Shown one piece after another: positions 24,209 to 32,751 of a stretch of 64,000 nucleotides of DNA (the first letter of the stretch is position 1; each line of letters starts with the position of its first letter). The position numbers were made by a program, and so were the translations under genes. The DNA comes from Paenibacillus hamazuiensis (GTDB taxonomy: Bacteria; Bacillota; Bacilli; Paenibacillales; NBRC-103111), in the NCBI RefSeq assembly GCF_023276405.1, contig NZ_JALRMO010000001.1:5208001-5272000 (forward strand). Direction: 5' to 3'. Under the pieces are notes generated by a model, which did no database searches, was not told where the DNA came from, and saw only the letters and a list, made by a program, of their open reading frames with translations.

Positions 24209-25684
24209 TTATTCGGCAATCCCCGTCAGCCTGACGAACCGGTCGTAGGCATGGCCCCACCGGTCTTGCTCTTCCGGCATATATTCGGCAACGGGGAACG
24301 AATTGCGAATGGCTTGGCGCGCTTCCCAAATATCTTTAAACGCGCCTTGGGCGATCCATTGGACGGCCAAGTTCCCGATCGCGCTGCCTTCCGAAGGACC
24401 GGCCCAAACCGGCTTGCCGATGGCGTTTGCCGACCACCGGCAGAGCAGCGTATTTTGAATGCCTCCACCGACCATATGCAGGCCGCTAAACGTTTGCCCG
24501 GACAGCCGCTGAGTCATTTCGAACACATAGCGGTACTTCAAGGCCAGGCTTTCCAAAATGCAGCGGACAAACTCTCCGTCCGTTTCCGGAGCGGGCTGCC
24601 CGGTCTGCCGGCAATATTGCGCGATTCTCGCCGGCATATCGCCGGGGGCGAGGAACATCGCATCGTCGGGATCGATGAAAGCGCGGAACGGTGCAGCCGC
24701 TCCCGCCATCTGTACCAATTCGGTAAACGAGTACGATTTTCCTGCTTTCTCCCACTCGCGCCGGCTTTCCTGCAAAATCCACAGGCCCATAATATTTTTC
24801 AGCAAGCGGTATGTCCCTTCCACGCCGCCTTCGTTCGTAAAATTGAGCTGCCGCGCCAAATCGCCCATAACCGGCTCCCGCACCTCGGTGCCCATCAAGG
24901 ACCAGGTGCCGCAGCTGAGGTAGGCAAAAGACCGTTCCGCAGCCGGAACGGCGGCTACGGCGGAGCCCGTATCGTGCTCGGCTACCGCATAGACGGGAAG
25001 CGAAGGAATCCCCAGCTCCTCGCAAACGGACGGCTGCAGATGGCCGGCTTTGCTGCCCGGCTGCAGCACTTCGCCGAACCACGATTTCGGGAAGCCGAGC
25101 TTCTCCAGAAGCTCCTCATCCCAGCCGCCTTTTACAGGATTGAACAGCTGGGTCGTCGTCGCATTGGAAAACTCGCTTTGCATCTCCCCGGTCAAAAAGT
25201 ACCGAAGCAGGTCCGGGATCATCAGGAAACGGTTTTCCTTCTGCAGCCACGGGGAGTCCGCCTGTTTCAGAGCGAACAGCTGGAAGATCGTATTAAACTG
25301 CAGAAACTGAATGCCCGTTCTGCGAAAAATCTCCTCCGCGGGCACCTGCGCAAACAGTTTTTCCATCATCCCTTCCGTATGGCGGTCCCGATAGTGATAA
25401 GGGTTGCCGAGCAGCTCGCCGTTCATACCGATGAACCCGAAATCGACCGCCCACGAGTCGATCCCGATGCTGTCCACTTCGTTGCCTCTGTTTTTGGCGA
25501 TCAAGAGCGCCTGCTTGATTTCATGATACAGCCGCAAAATATCCCAGTGCAAACGGCCCCCCACCTGCACGGGATCGTTCGGAAACCGGTGAAGCTCGGT
25601 CATTTCGATCCGGCCGTCCGTCAAACGGCCCAGCATCGCTCTTCCGCTGCTCGCTCCCAGGTCAAAAGCGATAATATGTCCCAA
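24209..25684 (-). CDS. rhaB: Rhamnulokinase
   Basis: The 491-residue FGGY-family kinase phosphorylates L-rhamnulose to rhamnulose-1-phosphate with ATP. It starts MGHIIAFDLGASSGRAMLG (phosphate-1 loop) and contains SIGIDSWAVDFGFIG, AEHDTGSAVAAVPA, LSCGTWSLMG and the C-terminal MVGGGIQNTLLCRWSANAIG, which is diagnostic for RhaB. The start is TTG preceded by AAGGGTGATA. It lies 27 bases after rhaA in the same unit. Confidence 0.95.
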   Translation of the reverse strand: MGHIIAFDLGASSGRAMLGRLTDGRIEMTELHRFPNDPVQVGGRLHWDILRLYHEIKQALLIAKNRGNEVDSIGIDSWAVDFGFIGMNGELLGNPYHYRDRHTEGMMEKLFAQVPAEEIFRRTGIQFLQFNTIFQLFALKQADSPWLQKENRFLMIPDLLRYFLTGEMQSEFSNATTTQLFNPVKGGWDEELLEKLGFPKSWFGEVLQPGSKAGHLQPSVCEELGIPSLPVYAVAEHDTGSAVAAVPAAERSFAYLSCGTWSLMGTEVREPVMGDLARQLNFTNEGGVEGTYRLLKNIMGLWILQESRREWEKAGKSYSFTELVQMAGAAAPFRAFIDPDDAMFLAPGDMPARIAQYCRQTGQPAPETDGEFVRCILESLALKYRYVFEMTQRLSGQTFSGLHMVGGGIQNTLLCRWSANAIGKPVWAGPSEGSAIGNLAVQWIAQGAFKDIWEARQAIRNSFPVAEYMPEEQDRWGHAYDRFVRLTGIAE

Positions 25685-25711
25685 AGGATATCACCCTTAT
25701 CCGTTAATGAA

Positions 25712-26971
25712 TTAACCGCGCGCGAGCAGCACTTCCCGCTCGTAGACTTTGACTTCGGCCAGCCACTCCTCGCGCACGGGAACGCCTTTGGAAGCGCAGT
25801 AATAATCCCAAACGGCGCCGAAAGGATACGTTTTGAACTCCTCCGTGAGCGCGAGACGCGTCGTATAATCGCCTTCGAGCTCCGCTTTCCGCAGCGCCTC
25901 CACCGGATCGAGCATCGCGCGAAGCAGGGCCTTGATCGTGTTGCGCGTGCCGATCACCCATGCCGCTACGCGGTTGATGCTCGCATCGAAGAAATCGAGG
26001 CCGATATAGGTTCTGTCCAGCAGGTTGCCGCGCACGAGCTCCCGGCCGATATCGATCAGCTCGTCGTCCAAAATGACGACATGGTCGCTGTCCCATCTCA
26101 TCGGACGGCTGACGTGAAGCAGAATGCCGCTCGTAAACAGCGAGAGCGCCGACAGTTTGTTCGAAATCACTTCCGTCGGATGGAAATGCCCTGCATCCAG
26201 GCAGATCAGCTTGTTGTTTTGAATGCCGTAGCCCATGTAAAACTCGTGCGAGCCTACGACGTAAGCTTCGGACCCGAGGCCGAACAGCTTGCTTTCCACC
26301 GCATCGAGGTTATGCGCAGGGTTCAGCTCCTCCGCAAACACTTCGTCGAGCGCCGCCTTCAGGCGCTGTCTCGGCGCCAAGCGGTCCGCAGGCGTATCCT
26401 TGAAGCCGTCCGGAATCCATACGTTCGTCACGCACGTTTGACCGAGCTGCTCGCCGAAGTAGGCGCCGATTTTTCTCGATGCTTTGCAGTGGTCGATCCA
26501 AAATTGGCGAATGGCCGGATCCGGATGGCTGAGCGTGAAGCCGTCGCCGGATTTCTCGTGGGAGAAGCAGGTCGGGTTGAAATCGAGACCGAGACCTTGC
26601 TCCTTGCACCAGTCGACCCATTTCTGAAAATGCTTCGGCTCGAGCTGATCGAGCTCGACCTTCTCGTCCGTATCCGCGTAAATCGCGTGCAGATTCACTT
26701 TATGTTTGCCGGGGATGAGGGAAAACGCCTTTTCCAAATCCGCGCGAAGCTGGTCGGGCGTTTGCGCCGCCCCCGGATAGTTGCCGGTGACGGAGATGCC
26801 TCCGGTCAGGTCCTGCTCGCGGTTCAGGAACCCTCTGACATCGTCGCCCTGCCAGCAGTGCATCGAAATTTTGATTTTTTCCAGCTGCTCGAGCACTTGA
26901 TCGACGTTAATGCCGTGGGCCGCGTACTGCTCCTTGGCCAGCTCGTAATTCGCCTGAATGTTCTTGTCCAT
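25712..26971 (-). CDS. rhaA: L-rhamnose isomerase
   Basis: The 419-residue protein has exactly the length of the E. coli RhaA class. It converts L-rhamnose to L-rhamnulose with a Mn/divalent metal pair in a TIM barrel. Recognisable stretches are [78 protein letters not shown] and [17 protein letters not shown] with the metal-binding Asp and His. AAGGAG precedes the ATG. It is followed by rhaB. Confidence 0.96.
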   Translation of the reverse strand: MDKNIQANYELAKEQYAAHGINVDQVLEQLEKIKISMHCWQGDDVRGFLNREQDLTGGISVTGNYPGAAQTPDQLRADLEKAFSLIPGKHKVNLHAIYADTDEKVELDQLEPKHFQKWVDWCKEQGLGLDFNPTCFSHEKSGDGFTLSHPDPAIRQFWIDHCKASRKIGAYFGEQLGQTCVTNVWIPDGFKDTPADRLAPRQRLKAALDEVFAEELNPAHNLDAVESKLFGLGSEAYVVGSHEFYMGYGIQNNKLICLDAGHFHPTEVISNKLSALSLFTSGILLHVSRPMRWDSDHVVILDDELIDIGRELVRGNLLDRTYIGLDFFDASINRVAAWVIGTRNTIKALLRAMLDPVEALRKAELEGDYTTRLALTEEFKTYPFGAVWDYYCASKGVPVREEWLAEVKVYEREVLLARG

Positions 26972-26983
26972 GGGATCAGCTCC

Positions 26984-27364
26984 TTATCTATCGTATTTGA
27001 TCGGATACGCCATCACTGACATTAGAGCGTTTTCAGCCTGTGTCGCGTCCAGGCGGCTGTACTGCACGACGATCGGAATATCGCTTCTCACTTCGATCGC
27101 ATAAGGAACGCCGACCGGGATTTTCACATCGTCCTTGGACAATAGGCTTGTGCGGATGTGCTTGGTCCGGCGGGCCGGAACCACCTCCACGATATCTTCA
27201 ATCGGATCGCGGTCCTCGAAAAAAATCGTGATCCCCAGAGTCGCGTCCTCCGAAGACGTATTGAGCACACAGATCGATTCGTGGCTCGTAAGCGCCCCGG
27301 AGCTGAGCTCCGGAATGTAACCGTCCGGAATAATCCATACCTTTTCCCCTGTTGCTGTTGGCAT
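26984..27364 (-). CDS. Sensory rhodopsin transducer (ASRT)-family protein in the rhamnose operon
   Basis: The 126-residue beta-sandwich protein has the family pattern KVWIIPDGYIPELSSG, SHESICVLNTSSEDA, ITIFFEDRDP and R.DIPIVVQYSRLDA. The family was named for the Anabaena sensory rhodopsin transducer but is found widely in non-phototrophs near carbohydrate genes; TM1070 of Thermotoga is one member. No rhodopsin gene is present. Its place 12 bases upstream of rhaA, with AAAGGAGG and a cre-like site ahead, makes it a rhamnose operon member, perhaps a ligand-binding or regulatory accessory. The role is unknown. Confidence 0.85.
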   Translation of the reverse strand: MPTATGEKVWIIPDGYIPELSSGALTSHESICVLNTSSEDATLGITIFFEDRDPIEDIVEVVPARRTKHIRTSLLSKDDVKIPVGVPYAIEVRSDIPIVVQYSRLDATQAENALMSVMAYPIKYDR

Positions 27365-27384
27365 ATGAACATCCTCCTTTAAAT

Positions 27385-27398
27385 TGTAATCGCTTTAA
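27385..27398 (-). promoter_or_regulatory. cre-like site upstream of the ASRT-rhaA-rhaB-rhaR unit
   Basis: TGTAATCGCTTTAA matches the cre consensus except at one key position. It lies 21 bases before the ASRT-family gene start, between it and the terminator of rhaEW. Confidence 0.45.
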
Positions 27399-27411
27399 AA
27401 TAATACCGAAA

Positions 27412-27442
27412 GATTAGCTGGAAGCAGGTCTTCCAGCTAATC
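27412..27442 (-). terminator. Hairpin terminator of rhaEW
   Basis: A perfect 13-bp stem pairs 27412-27424 with 27430-27442 (loop of five), followed on the minus strand by TTTCGG. It separates rhaEW from the downstream rhamnose genes. Confidence 0.6.
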
Positions 27443-27465
27443 TTCGGGTAGGGTGGCCGGGCCGA

Positions 27466-29535
27466 TTAGCGCGTAAACGCAGCGGGAACGCCGCCGTCAA
27501 TGGTCAGCATGCAGCCGGTTGTTTTCTCGGCTTTCGAGGAAGCGAAAAACGCGACGCCTTCCGCGATATCGCGGGGGAAAATATTGACGAGCAGCGTCGT
27601 CCGCTTGCGGTAGTACTCTTCCAGCTGATCCGGCTCGATGCCGTATGCCGCGGCGCGTTCATTGCGCCAGCTGCCGTTCCATATTTGCGAGCCCTGCAGA
27701 ATCGCATCGGGAAGAATCGTATTCACGCGGATGCCGAACTCTCCGCCCTCCGCCGCAATGCAGCGCGCGAGGTGCGCTTCCAGCGCTTTGGCGGCGCTGT
27801 AAGCCGTGGCGTTTTTGCCTGCATAAACGGAGTTTTTCGAGCCGATGAACACCATGCTGCCGCCGAGGTCCTGCTCCTTCATCATGCTGAACGCTTCGCG
27901 GGCAACAAGGAAATATCCCGTGCCGAGCACGTTCATGTTCAAATTCCATTCCTTCAGCGACGTTTGGTCGAACGGACTGGAGGTGGCAAGACCGGCGTTG
28001 TTAACCAGGATGTCCACACCGCCGTAAGCGAGCGCCGTTTCCGCATAAGCCGCTTTAACCAGCTCTTCGCTCGTTACGTCGACTTTCACCGCAATCGCGC
28101 GGTTTTCGCCGTATTTGGCGTTGATTTCGGCAGCGACCTTTTCCGCGCCTTCGAAGTTAAGATCCGCTAGCACGACGTGAGCGCCTTCGGATACGAGGCG
28201 GCGCGCCGTTTCGCTGCCGATGCCGCCCGCTCCGCCGGTAATAAAGGCGATTTTGCGGGAAAACTCCGCTTCGGCCGGGGCGAGCGACAATTTGTACAGC
28301 TCGAGCGGCCAATATTCCACGTTGTAGGACTCGTTTTCGCTCAGAGAAACGAATTGTCCGAGTGCGGTTGCGCCTCTCATGACGGCGATAGCGCGATGGT
28401 ACAAGGCGCCGCTCACCTGAGACATCGCCCAGTTTTTTCCGGTATTGATCATGCCGATGCCGGGAATCAGAATGACGCGCGGCGCCGCTTCGAACATGAT
28501 GTCGCCTTCGTTTTTGTTGCGTTCGAAGTAAGCTTTGTACTCTTCTTTATATTGAGCGATGCCTTCCTTCAGCTTCGCTTTGAGGCCGTCAACGTCATCC
28601 GCGTCAGGCGTCCAGTCGATAAACAGCGGAACGACCTTCGTGTGAACGAGGTGATCCGGACAAGCCGCGCCGACCTGGGACAGCTTTGCGGAATCCCGTC
28701 CGCCAACGAATTGCAGCACGTCGTCGGCATCGTCGAAAGTGAGGATCATTTTCTTCGTATCGCTGACAGCGCCGCGGATCGTCGGCATCACCCGGGCCGC
28801 GATGCTTCTGCGCACCCCGGCAGGCAGCGCCGCATGTTTCGCTCCGCCGAATACCCGGTCTTCTTTTACACGCGCTTCGATATATGTTTCCGCTTCGTTG
28901 ATGATTTTGATCGTTTGGGCATACGCTTCCTCCGAAGTTTCGCCCCATGTGACAAGACCGTGTTTCTCCATCAAAACAAGCTCGGCTTTTTGATTGTTTC
29001 TGACGCCTTCGGCGATCATCTTGGAAAGCTTGAAGCCCGGACGGATGTAAGGCACCCATACAAAGCGGTCCCCGAAAATTTCGCCCGCCAAATCTTTTCC
29101 GTTATCCGCGCAGCAAAGGCTGATGATCGCATCCGGATGCGTATGGTCGACATGCTTGAACGGAAGAAACGCATGCAGCAGCGTTTCGATCGAGGCGCGC
29201 GGATGCTTGGCGTCGATCATGCAGTTCGCGAGGTACGCCACCATATCTTCGTCGGACATGTCGTCCCGCTCATACAGCGGACGAATGTCATCCATACGCA
29301 AGCCGGTAAAACCCGCCGCTTTCATCGTCGCGAGGTCGGAGCCGCTACCCTTGACGTACATAACCTCGATGTCGCGGCCGCGGAAATCCTTGACGATCAT
29401 CTTGCTGGACGTATTGCCTCCGCCATAGTTGCAGACGCGGCGGTCCGTTCCTATCAGATTGGAGCGGTAAACAAGCAAATCGAGACCGCCGGCAAGCTCC
29501 GCCGCTTGGGACGCTTCCCATAAACTTTGTACCAT
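27466..29535 (-). CDS. rhaEW: Bifunctional rhamnulose-1-phosphate aldolase / L-lactaldehyde dehydrogenase
   Basis: The 689-residue fusion has an N-terminal class-II aldolase/adducin domain (residues ~1-400: NLIGTDRRVCNYGGGNTSSK, VKGSGSDLATM, HTHPDAIISLC with metal-binding His residues, LMEKHGLVTWG). The C-terminal short-chain dehydrogenase domain (~425-689) has AFITGGAGGIGSETARRL as NAD site, LVNNAG, and the YSAAK active site. The aldolase splits rhamnulose-1-phosphate to dihydroxyacetone phosphate and L-lactaldehyde, and the dehydrogenase oxidises the latter. This fused enzyme is the B. subtilis RhaEW (YuxG) type. It appears to be transcribed first, from its own promoter. Confidence 0.96.
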   Translation of the reverse strand: MVQSLWEASQAAELAGGLDLLVYRSNLIGTDRRVCNYGGGNTSSKMIVKDFRGRDIEVMYVKGSGSDLATMKAAGFTGLRMDDIRPLYERDDMSDEDMVAYLANCMIDAKHPRASIETLLHAFLPFKHVDHTHPDAIISLCCADNGKDLAGEIFGDRFVWVPYIRPGFKLSKMIAEGVRNNQKAELVLMEKHGLVTWGETSEEAYAQTIKIINEAETYIEARVKEDRVFGGAKHAALPAGVRRSIAARVMPTIRGAVSDTKKMILTFDDADDVLQFVGGRDSAKLSQVGAACPDHLVHTKVVPLFIDWTPDADDVDGLKAKLKEGIAQYKEEYKAYFERNKNEGDIMFEAAPRVILIPGIGMINTGKNWAMSQVSGALYHRAIAVMRGATALGQFVSLSENESYNVEYWPLELYKLSLAPAEAEFSRKIAFITGGAGGIGSETARRLVSEGAHVVLADLNFEGAEKVAAEINAKYGENRAIAVKVDVTSEELVKAAYAETALAYGGVDILVNNAGLATSSPFDQTSLKEWNLNMNVLGTGYFLVAREAFSMMKEQDLGGSMVFIGSKNSVYAGKNATAYSAAKALEAHLARCIAAEGGEFGIRVNTILPDAILQGSQIWNGSWRNERAAAYGIEPDQLEEYYRKRTTLLVNIFPRDIAEGVAFFASSKAEKTTGCMLTIDGGVPAAFTR

Positions 29536-30101
29536 GCCAATACCTCCGGGCTTTTTTATTTTGTTTTGTTTTTATCATCATACCATATTCATTTTTGCTT
29601 GAATACGATAAATACGGACATAAACAAAAATAAAACGGAAATATTGGCGCCTCAAATTCATCAAACAATGGGAGAAAAATATGACCGCCTTAATCTCCTC
29701 CTTATTGGAGAATCCCGTGCCCCCGCAGGCTTTGCTCCGCAAGTTTTCCCGCATAAGTTTTGAGGTGAAACGTCATGCTTCCAGCCCACGGCGATAACAA
29801 AAAACGCACCGCTGCAGCTGTGCCGGACCATACGTCCGTTATTTTGAAAAAATAAACCGCTTTAAGCTGGTTGACGGACACAGATGACGTTATTTCCGGG
29901 CAAGGGACACGTTTACACCGTTCATTCGGTATATAACGGATCCGGTGTCCGTCAAATACGGAAACAACGTCACTTGATCAAAATAACGGATCTTAAGTCC
30001 ACAAGTCTTACTTTAATCTATGAATGACAAAGCATTTGTAATCCAAGCTTGATTCCCCGCTTAAGGATAATTTTGAAAGGATGGATTTACAAACACTTAA
30101 C
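29536..30101. other. Gene-free stretch with rhaEW promoter region and inverted repeats
   Basis: Positions 29536-29660 are very AT-rich and should hold the leftward rhaEW promoter and operator; I cannot place the -35 and -10 with confidence. Positions 29835-29990 hold the inverted repeat cluster listed separately. No open frame is convincing in the rest. Confidence 0.5.
29835..29990. repeat. Cluster of inverted ATAACGGA/TCCGTTAT-type repeats
   Basis: Three pairs of complementary segments occur in 156 bases. TCCGTTATTTTGA (29835-29847) pairs with TCAAAATAACGGA (29978-29990). TTGACGGACAC (29871-29881) pairs with GTGTCCGTCAA (29945-29955). TGACGTTATTTCCG (29885-29898) pairs with CGGAAACAACGTCA (29959-29972, one mismatch). 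The second and third pairs cross rather than nest, so this is not one simple hairpin. It looks like overlapping copies of an intergenic repeat. Confidence 0.55.
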
Positions 30102-30151
30102 TTGTCTTGCTTTCGCAGCGATGGCTATAATTTACTTGACAACGTTGTCAA
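30102..30151 (+). promoter_or_regulatory. Promoter with LacI-type operator in front of the GDPD-ricin gene
   Basis: TTGTCT (30102-30107), 18 bases, TATAAT (30126-30131). The perfect palindrome TTGACAACGTTGTCAA (30136-30151) covers the expected transcription start. A second copy of its TGACAA-TTGTCA core precedes the lacI-family gene at 32709-32736, which identifies the likely repressor. Confidence 0.75.
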
Positions 30152-30347
30152 CCTTGTCATAACTAATATTCATTCTTCCGCTGTGCTCAAGCATCATCAT
30201 TTCGGACATACTGCGGCACTCTCTTCTTTCTTTCCATGCGACAAAGCGGTCAAGCCGTCCAAGGCAAAACGGATCAAACGGGAGACGGGCAACCGGCAGC
30301 GGTAGCCTTCTACCGCTTCTTCCGGCAACAATTCGGGGAGGGATTTT

Positions 30348-32663
30348 GTGAACAAGATAGCCAAAAAATTAGTTCAAGTCGGCATTGCATCGGCGCTTCT
30401 GCTGGGCAGCATCAACCTGACCCCTGCACCGCAGGGCAATGAAGCGCATGCGGCAGGCACCATCACCGCATGCACGCCTTACGGACCTTGGCCGGGAGCG
30501 AAATATAACCCGGCCAAGCTGATGAGGCAGCTCGGGCAGCCTCGCACCGGCGAAGTGGGTCCGTTCCTGTCCGCCCATCGGGGGGCATGGGGAACGGATG
30601 CGGGGCTTACGAGACCGGCACCCGAAAACTCCCTCATCGCCATCGATAATGCGGCCGATCTGAAGTTTGAAATGGTGGAGCTGGACGTCAAGCTTTCCAA
30701 TGCCAATAATCCGGCGGTACCGCCCAAGCTGATGCTCATGCACGATTACACGTTGGGCCGGACAACCGACTATGGCTCGGGCGATTCTCACTTAGGCTGG
30801 TGGAACCCGTTTCTCGGCCAAACGGATACCGGATTCCGGCCCCAGGACTATGGAGATTGGGTCACGATGTCCTTGTACAATCCTCTTGTAAAAGATTTGT
30901 CCACCAATGCGGCAGCCGAACAAAAGCTGCGGCTCTTCGACAAAAGTCAAGGCGATCTCGGCATCTTGAAAGGCGCGAGCGCGATCGGCCGATGGCCAGC
31001 CGGGGATTACGGCACCGTTCCTACGCTGGACCAGGCGCTCGATTATATCGGCAAAAGGTATCCCGGCATGACGGTGGTCGTGGATCTTCGCCATCTGAAT
31101 GAGGTGAAGGCCGCCGTCAAGGCAATCGACCAGGTGCGCGACTGCAGCGGGCGGCCCGCGAACGAATGGGTCATTCTGAAACCGTTCGCCAATGTGTTCA
31201 AAGGCGGCTTTTTCAACGCCAAGTCGCCGGGTTCCACCGTACCCGATCCGGAGTCGGTCGCGGCCCAGATTCCGGGTTACGAGAAATATAAGTGGATTCC
31301 GGTCGTATCCAGCCGGCTTGTTCCTCCCAATCCGCAGGGAGAGCCATCGATTATCCCCGGTTCGCCGGGACCGGACGTTACCCAGATTATGAGCAATGTC
31401 ACCCAGTACCTAAACGACTGGGCCCGGTATTTGGGCGGTCCTGTGGTCACCTTCGAGATCGGGGTGGGAGATTTCAGCAACCAGGCGATCAAGGATGCTT
31501 ACAACGCTTTCAAGGGCAGGATGACAAACATGCAGTCGTGGCGTCCGCCCGACATTAATGTAGCCGCGCCTGTAGCGGATCCGGACAACGGCAACAAGAC
31601 AATCGTCGGCTTTAATTGGAAGGACGACGGCACGGGAGCTTACCCGGTCTACAAGGAATCCTCGCGCAGCTACGAGGATACGAAAAAATGGGCCGGCGCC
31701 CTGACGATCGAGGACCCGGTTTATGTGAAAAATGCGGAAACGTTCACACGTGAGGCAACCCAGCTCGCCATCTCCGATATGCCGGATTTCGGCACTTTCG
31801 CCGAATATGCCTTGGTGGCGGCCGGAAGCGGCCTTGCCGTCGACATTTCGGACGGCAAATCGGATGACGGCACGCCGATCTCCTTATGGTCGCTCCACAA
31901 GCTCGACAACCAGCTTTGGTCTCTTCAGAAGAACGCCGACGGGACGCTGAGGCTGCTCAATCCGTTTACGGGCAAATCGCTGGATCTGCCGGGAAACAAT
32001 TTTACGAACGGAACGGCGGTACATCTCTGGAGCAACAATAGCTCGGACGCCCAGAAGTGGGTATTGTCCGACAATCAGGACGGTACCTACCGAATTGTCC
32101 ATGCGGCCAGCGGCAAGGTGCTGGATGCGGACAATAACGGATCCGCCAACGGAACGAAGCTGCAGATCTGGGACATCAACGGAGGCATCAACCAGAAGTG
32201 GCGGCTCATTCCCGTGAGAACCTACCGTTTTCCATCCGCAGGGGGTACCGTGCTGATGATGGGAGTTGCCAACGTGTCGAACTATTCGGGAGCCCAGGTG
32301 GAGCTCGGGGAACGGCTGCTGAGCACCGTCCGGTGGAGAGCGCTCAACCATGCCGACGGCACGTTTTCGCTGGCGATCATCCGTCCCGGCCAGAGTTACA
32401 TCCACGCCGGAGCCATGATGTTGACGCCGCAGAGCAATTTCAACCTGCAGGGCACGCTGCTGCAAACGTTGCCGGTGAGCGGAAACGCGGCCCAAAACTG
32501 GTCGCTTCTGTATAACAATGCCGACGCCTCATATACGTTCCGGCATCCGTACAGCACGTGGGTCGCGGACGTATCGGGCGGGGCCATCGCGCCGGGCACC
32601 GACCTGATCCTGTTTCAGAGCAACGGCAACGCCAATCAGCGGTGGAAAATCCAGCAGGAATAG
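30348..32663 (+). CDS. Secreted glycerophosphodiester phosphodiesterase-like protein with C-terminal ricin-type lectin domains
   Basis: The 771-residue protein has a signal peptide (cleavage near residue 36, AHAAG). A GDPD-type TIM barrel (~70-470) has the catalytic set: H77-R78 (SAHRGAWG), E93 (PENS), E111 and D113 (ELDVKLS), H132 (LMLMHDYTLGRTT). Two ricin-B trefoil regions follow (~482-620 and ~620-771) with QxW-type repeats NQLWSL, AQKWVL, NQKWRL, AQNWSL and NQRWKI. It should bind a polysaccharide and cleave or transfer a phosphodiester outside the cell. The start is GTG after GGGAGGG. The catalytic call is by motif; substrate inferred only. Confidence 0.88.
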   Translation: MNKIAKKLVQVGIASALLLGSINLTPAPQGNEAHAAGTITACTPYGPWPGAKYNPAKLMRQLGQPRTGEVGPFLSAHRGAWGTDAGLTRPAPENSLIAIDNAADLKFEMVELDVKLSNANNPAVPPKLMLMHDYTLGRTTDYGSGDSHLGWWNPFLGQTDTGFRPQDYGDWVTMSLYNPLVKDLSTNAAAEQKLRLFDKSQGDLGILKGASAIGRWPAGDYGTVPTLDQALDYIGKRYPGMTVVVDLRHLNEVKAAVKAIDQVRDCSGRPANEWVILKPFANVFKGGFFNAKSPGSTVPDPESVAAQIPGYEKYKWIPVVSSRLVPPNPQGEPSIIPGSPGPDVTQIMSNVTQYLNDWARYLGGPVVTFEIGVGDFSNQAIKDAYNAFKGRMTNMQSWRPPDINVAAPVADPDNGNKTIVGFNWKDDGTGAYPVYKESSRSYEDTKKWAGALTIEDPVYVKNAETFTREATQLAISDMPDFGTFAEYALVAAGSGLAVDISDGKSDDGTPISLWSLHKLDNQLWSLQKNADGTLRLLNPFTGKSLDLPGNNFTNGTAVHLWSNNSSDAQKWVLSDNQDGTYRIVHAASGKVLDADNNGSANGTKLQIWDINGGINQKWRLIPVRTYRFPSAGGTVLMMGVANVSNYSGAQVELGERLLSTVRWRALNHADGTFSLAIIRPGQSYIHAGAMMLTPQSNFNLQGTLLQTLPVSGNAAQNWSLLYNNADASYTFRHPYSTWVADVSGGAIAPGTDLILFQSNGNANQRWKIQQE

Positions 32664-32708
32664 CTTTACAAACTTTTTACATGCGGGCCTATCCCGCCTA
32701 TGTTATTA

Positions 32709-32736
32709 TCGCTTATGACAATGTTGTCATAAGCGA
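32709..32736 (+). promoter_or_regulatory. 28-bp palindromic operator in front of the LacI-family gene
   Basis: Two perfect 13-base arms (32709-32721 and 32724-32736) flank a TG centre. The core TGACAA-TG-TTGTCA matches the operator at 30136-30151. It lies between the likely promoter and the TTG start of the regulator, implying autoregulation. Confidence 0.75.
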
Positions 32737-32751
32737 AAGGCGGGAAATACA

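Noticed and set aside
24125-27019. A 964-codon open frame on the plus strand
   Set aside because: It lies antisense to rhaR, rhaB and rhaA, which are certain. High GC at third positions in leftward genes keeps the opposite frame open; its translation is Arg/Gln/His-rich and matches no family.
28177-29523. Plus-strand frame of ~450 codons over rhaEW
   Set aside because: It is antisense to the aldolase domain, with Arg/Phe-rich shadow composition and no ribosome binding site.
30081-30305. Short frame upstream of the GDPD gene
   Set aside because: It spans the promoter and LacI operator, lacks a ribosome site, and has no recognisable features.
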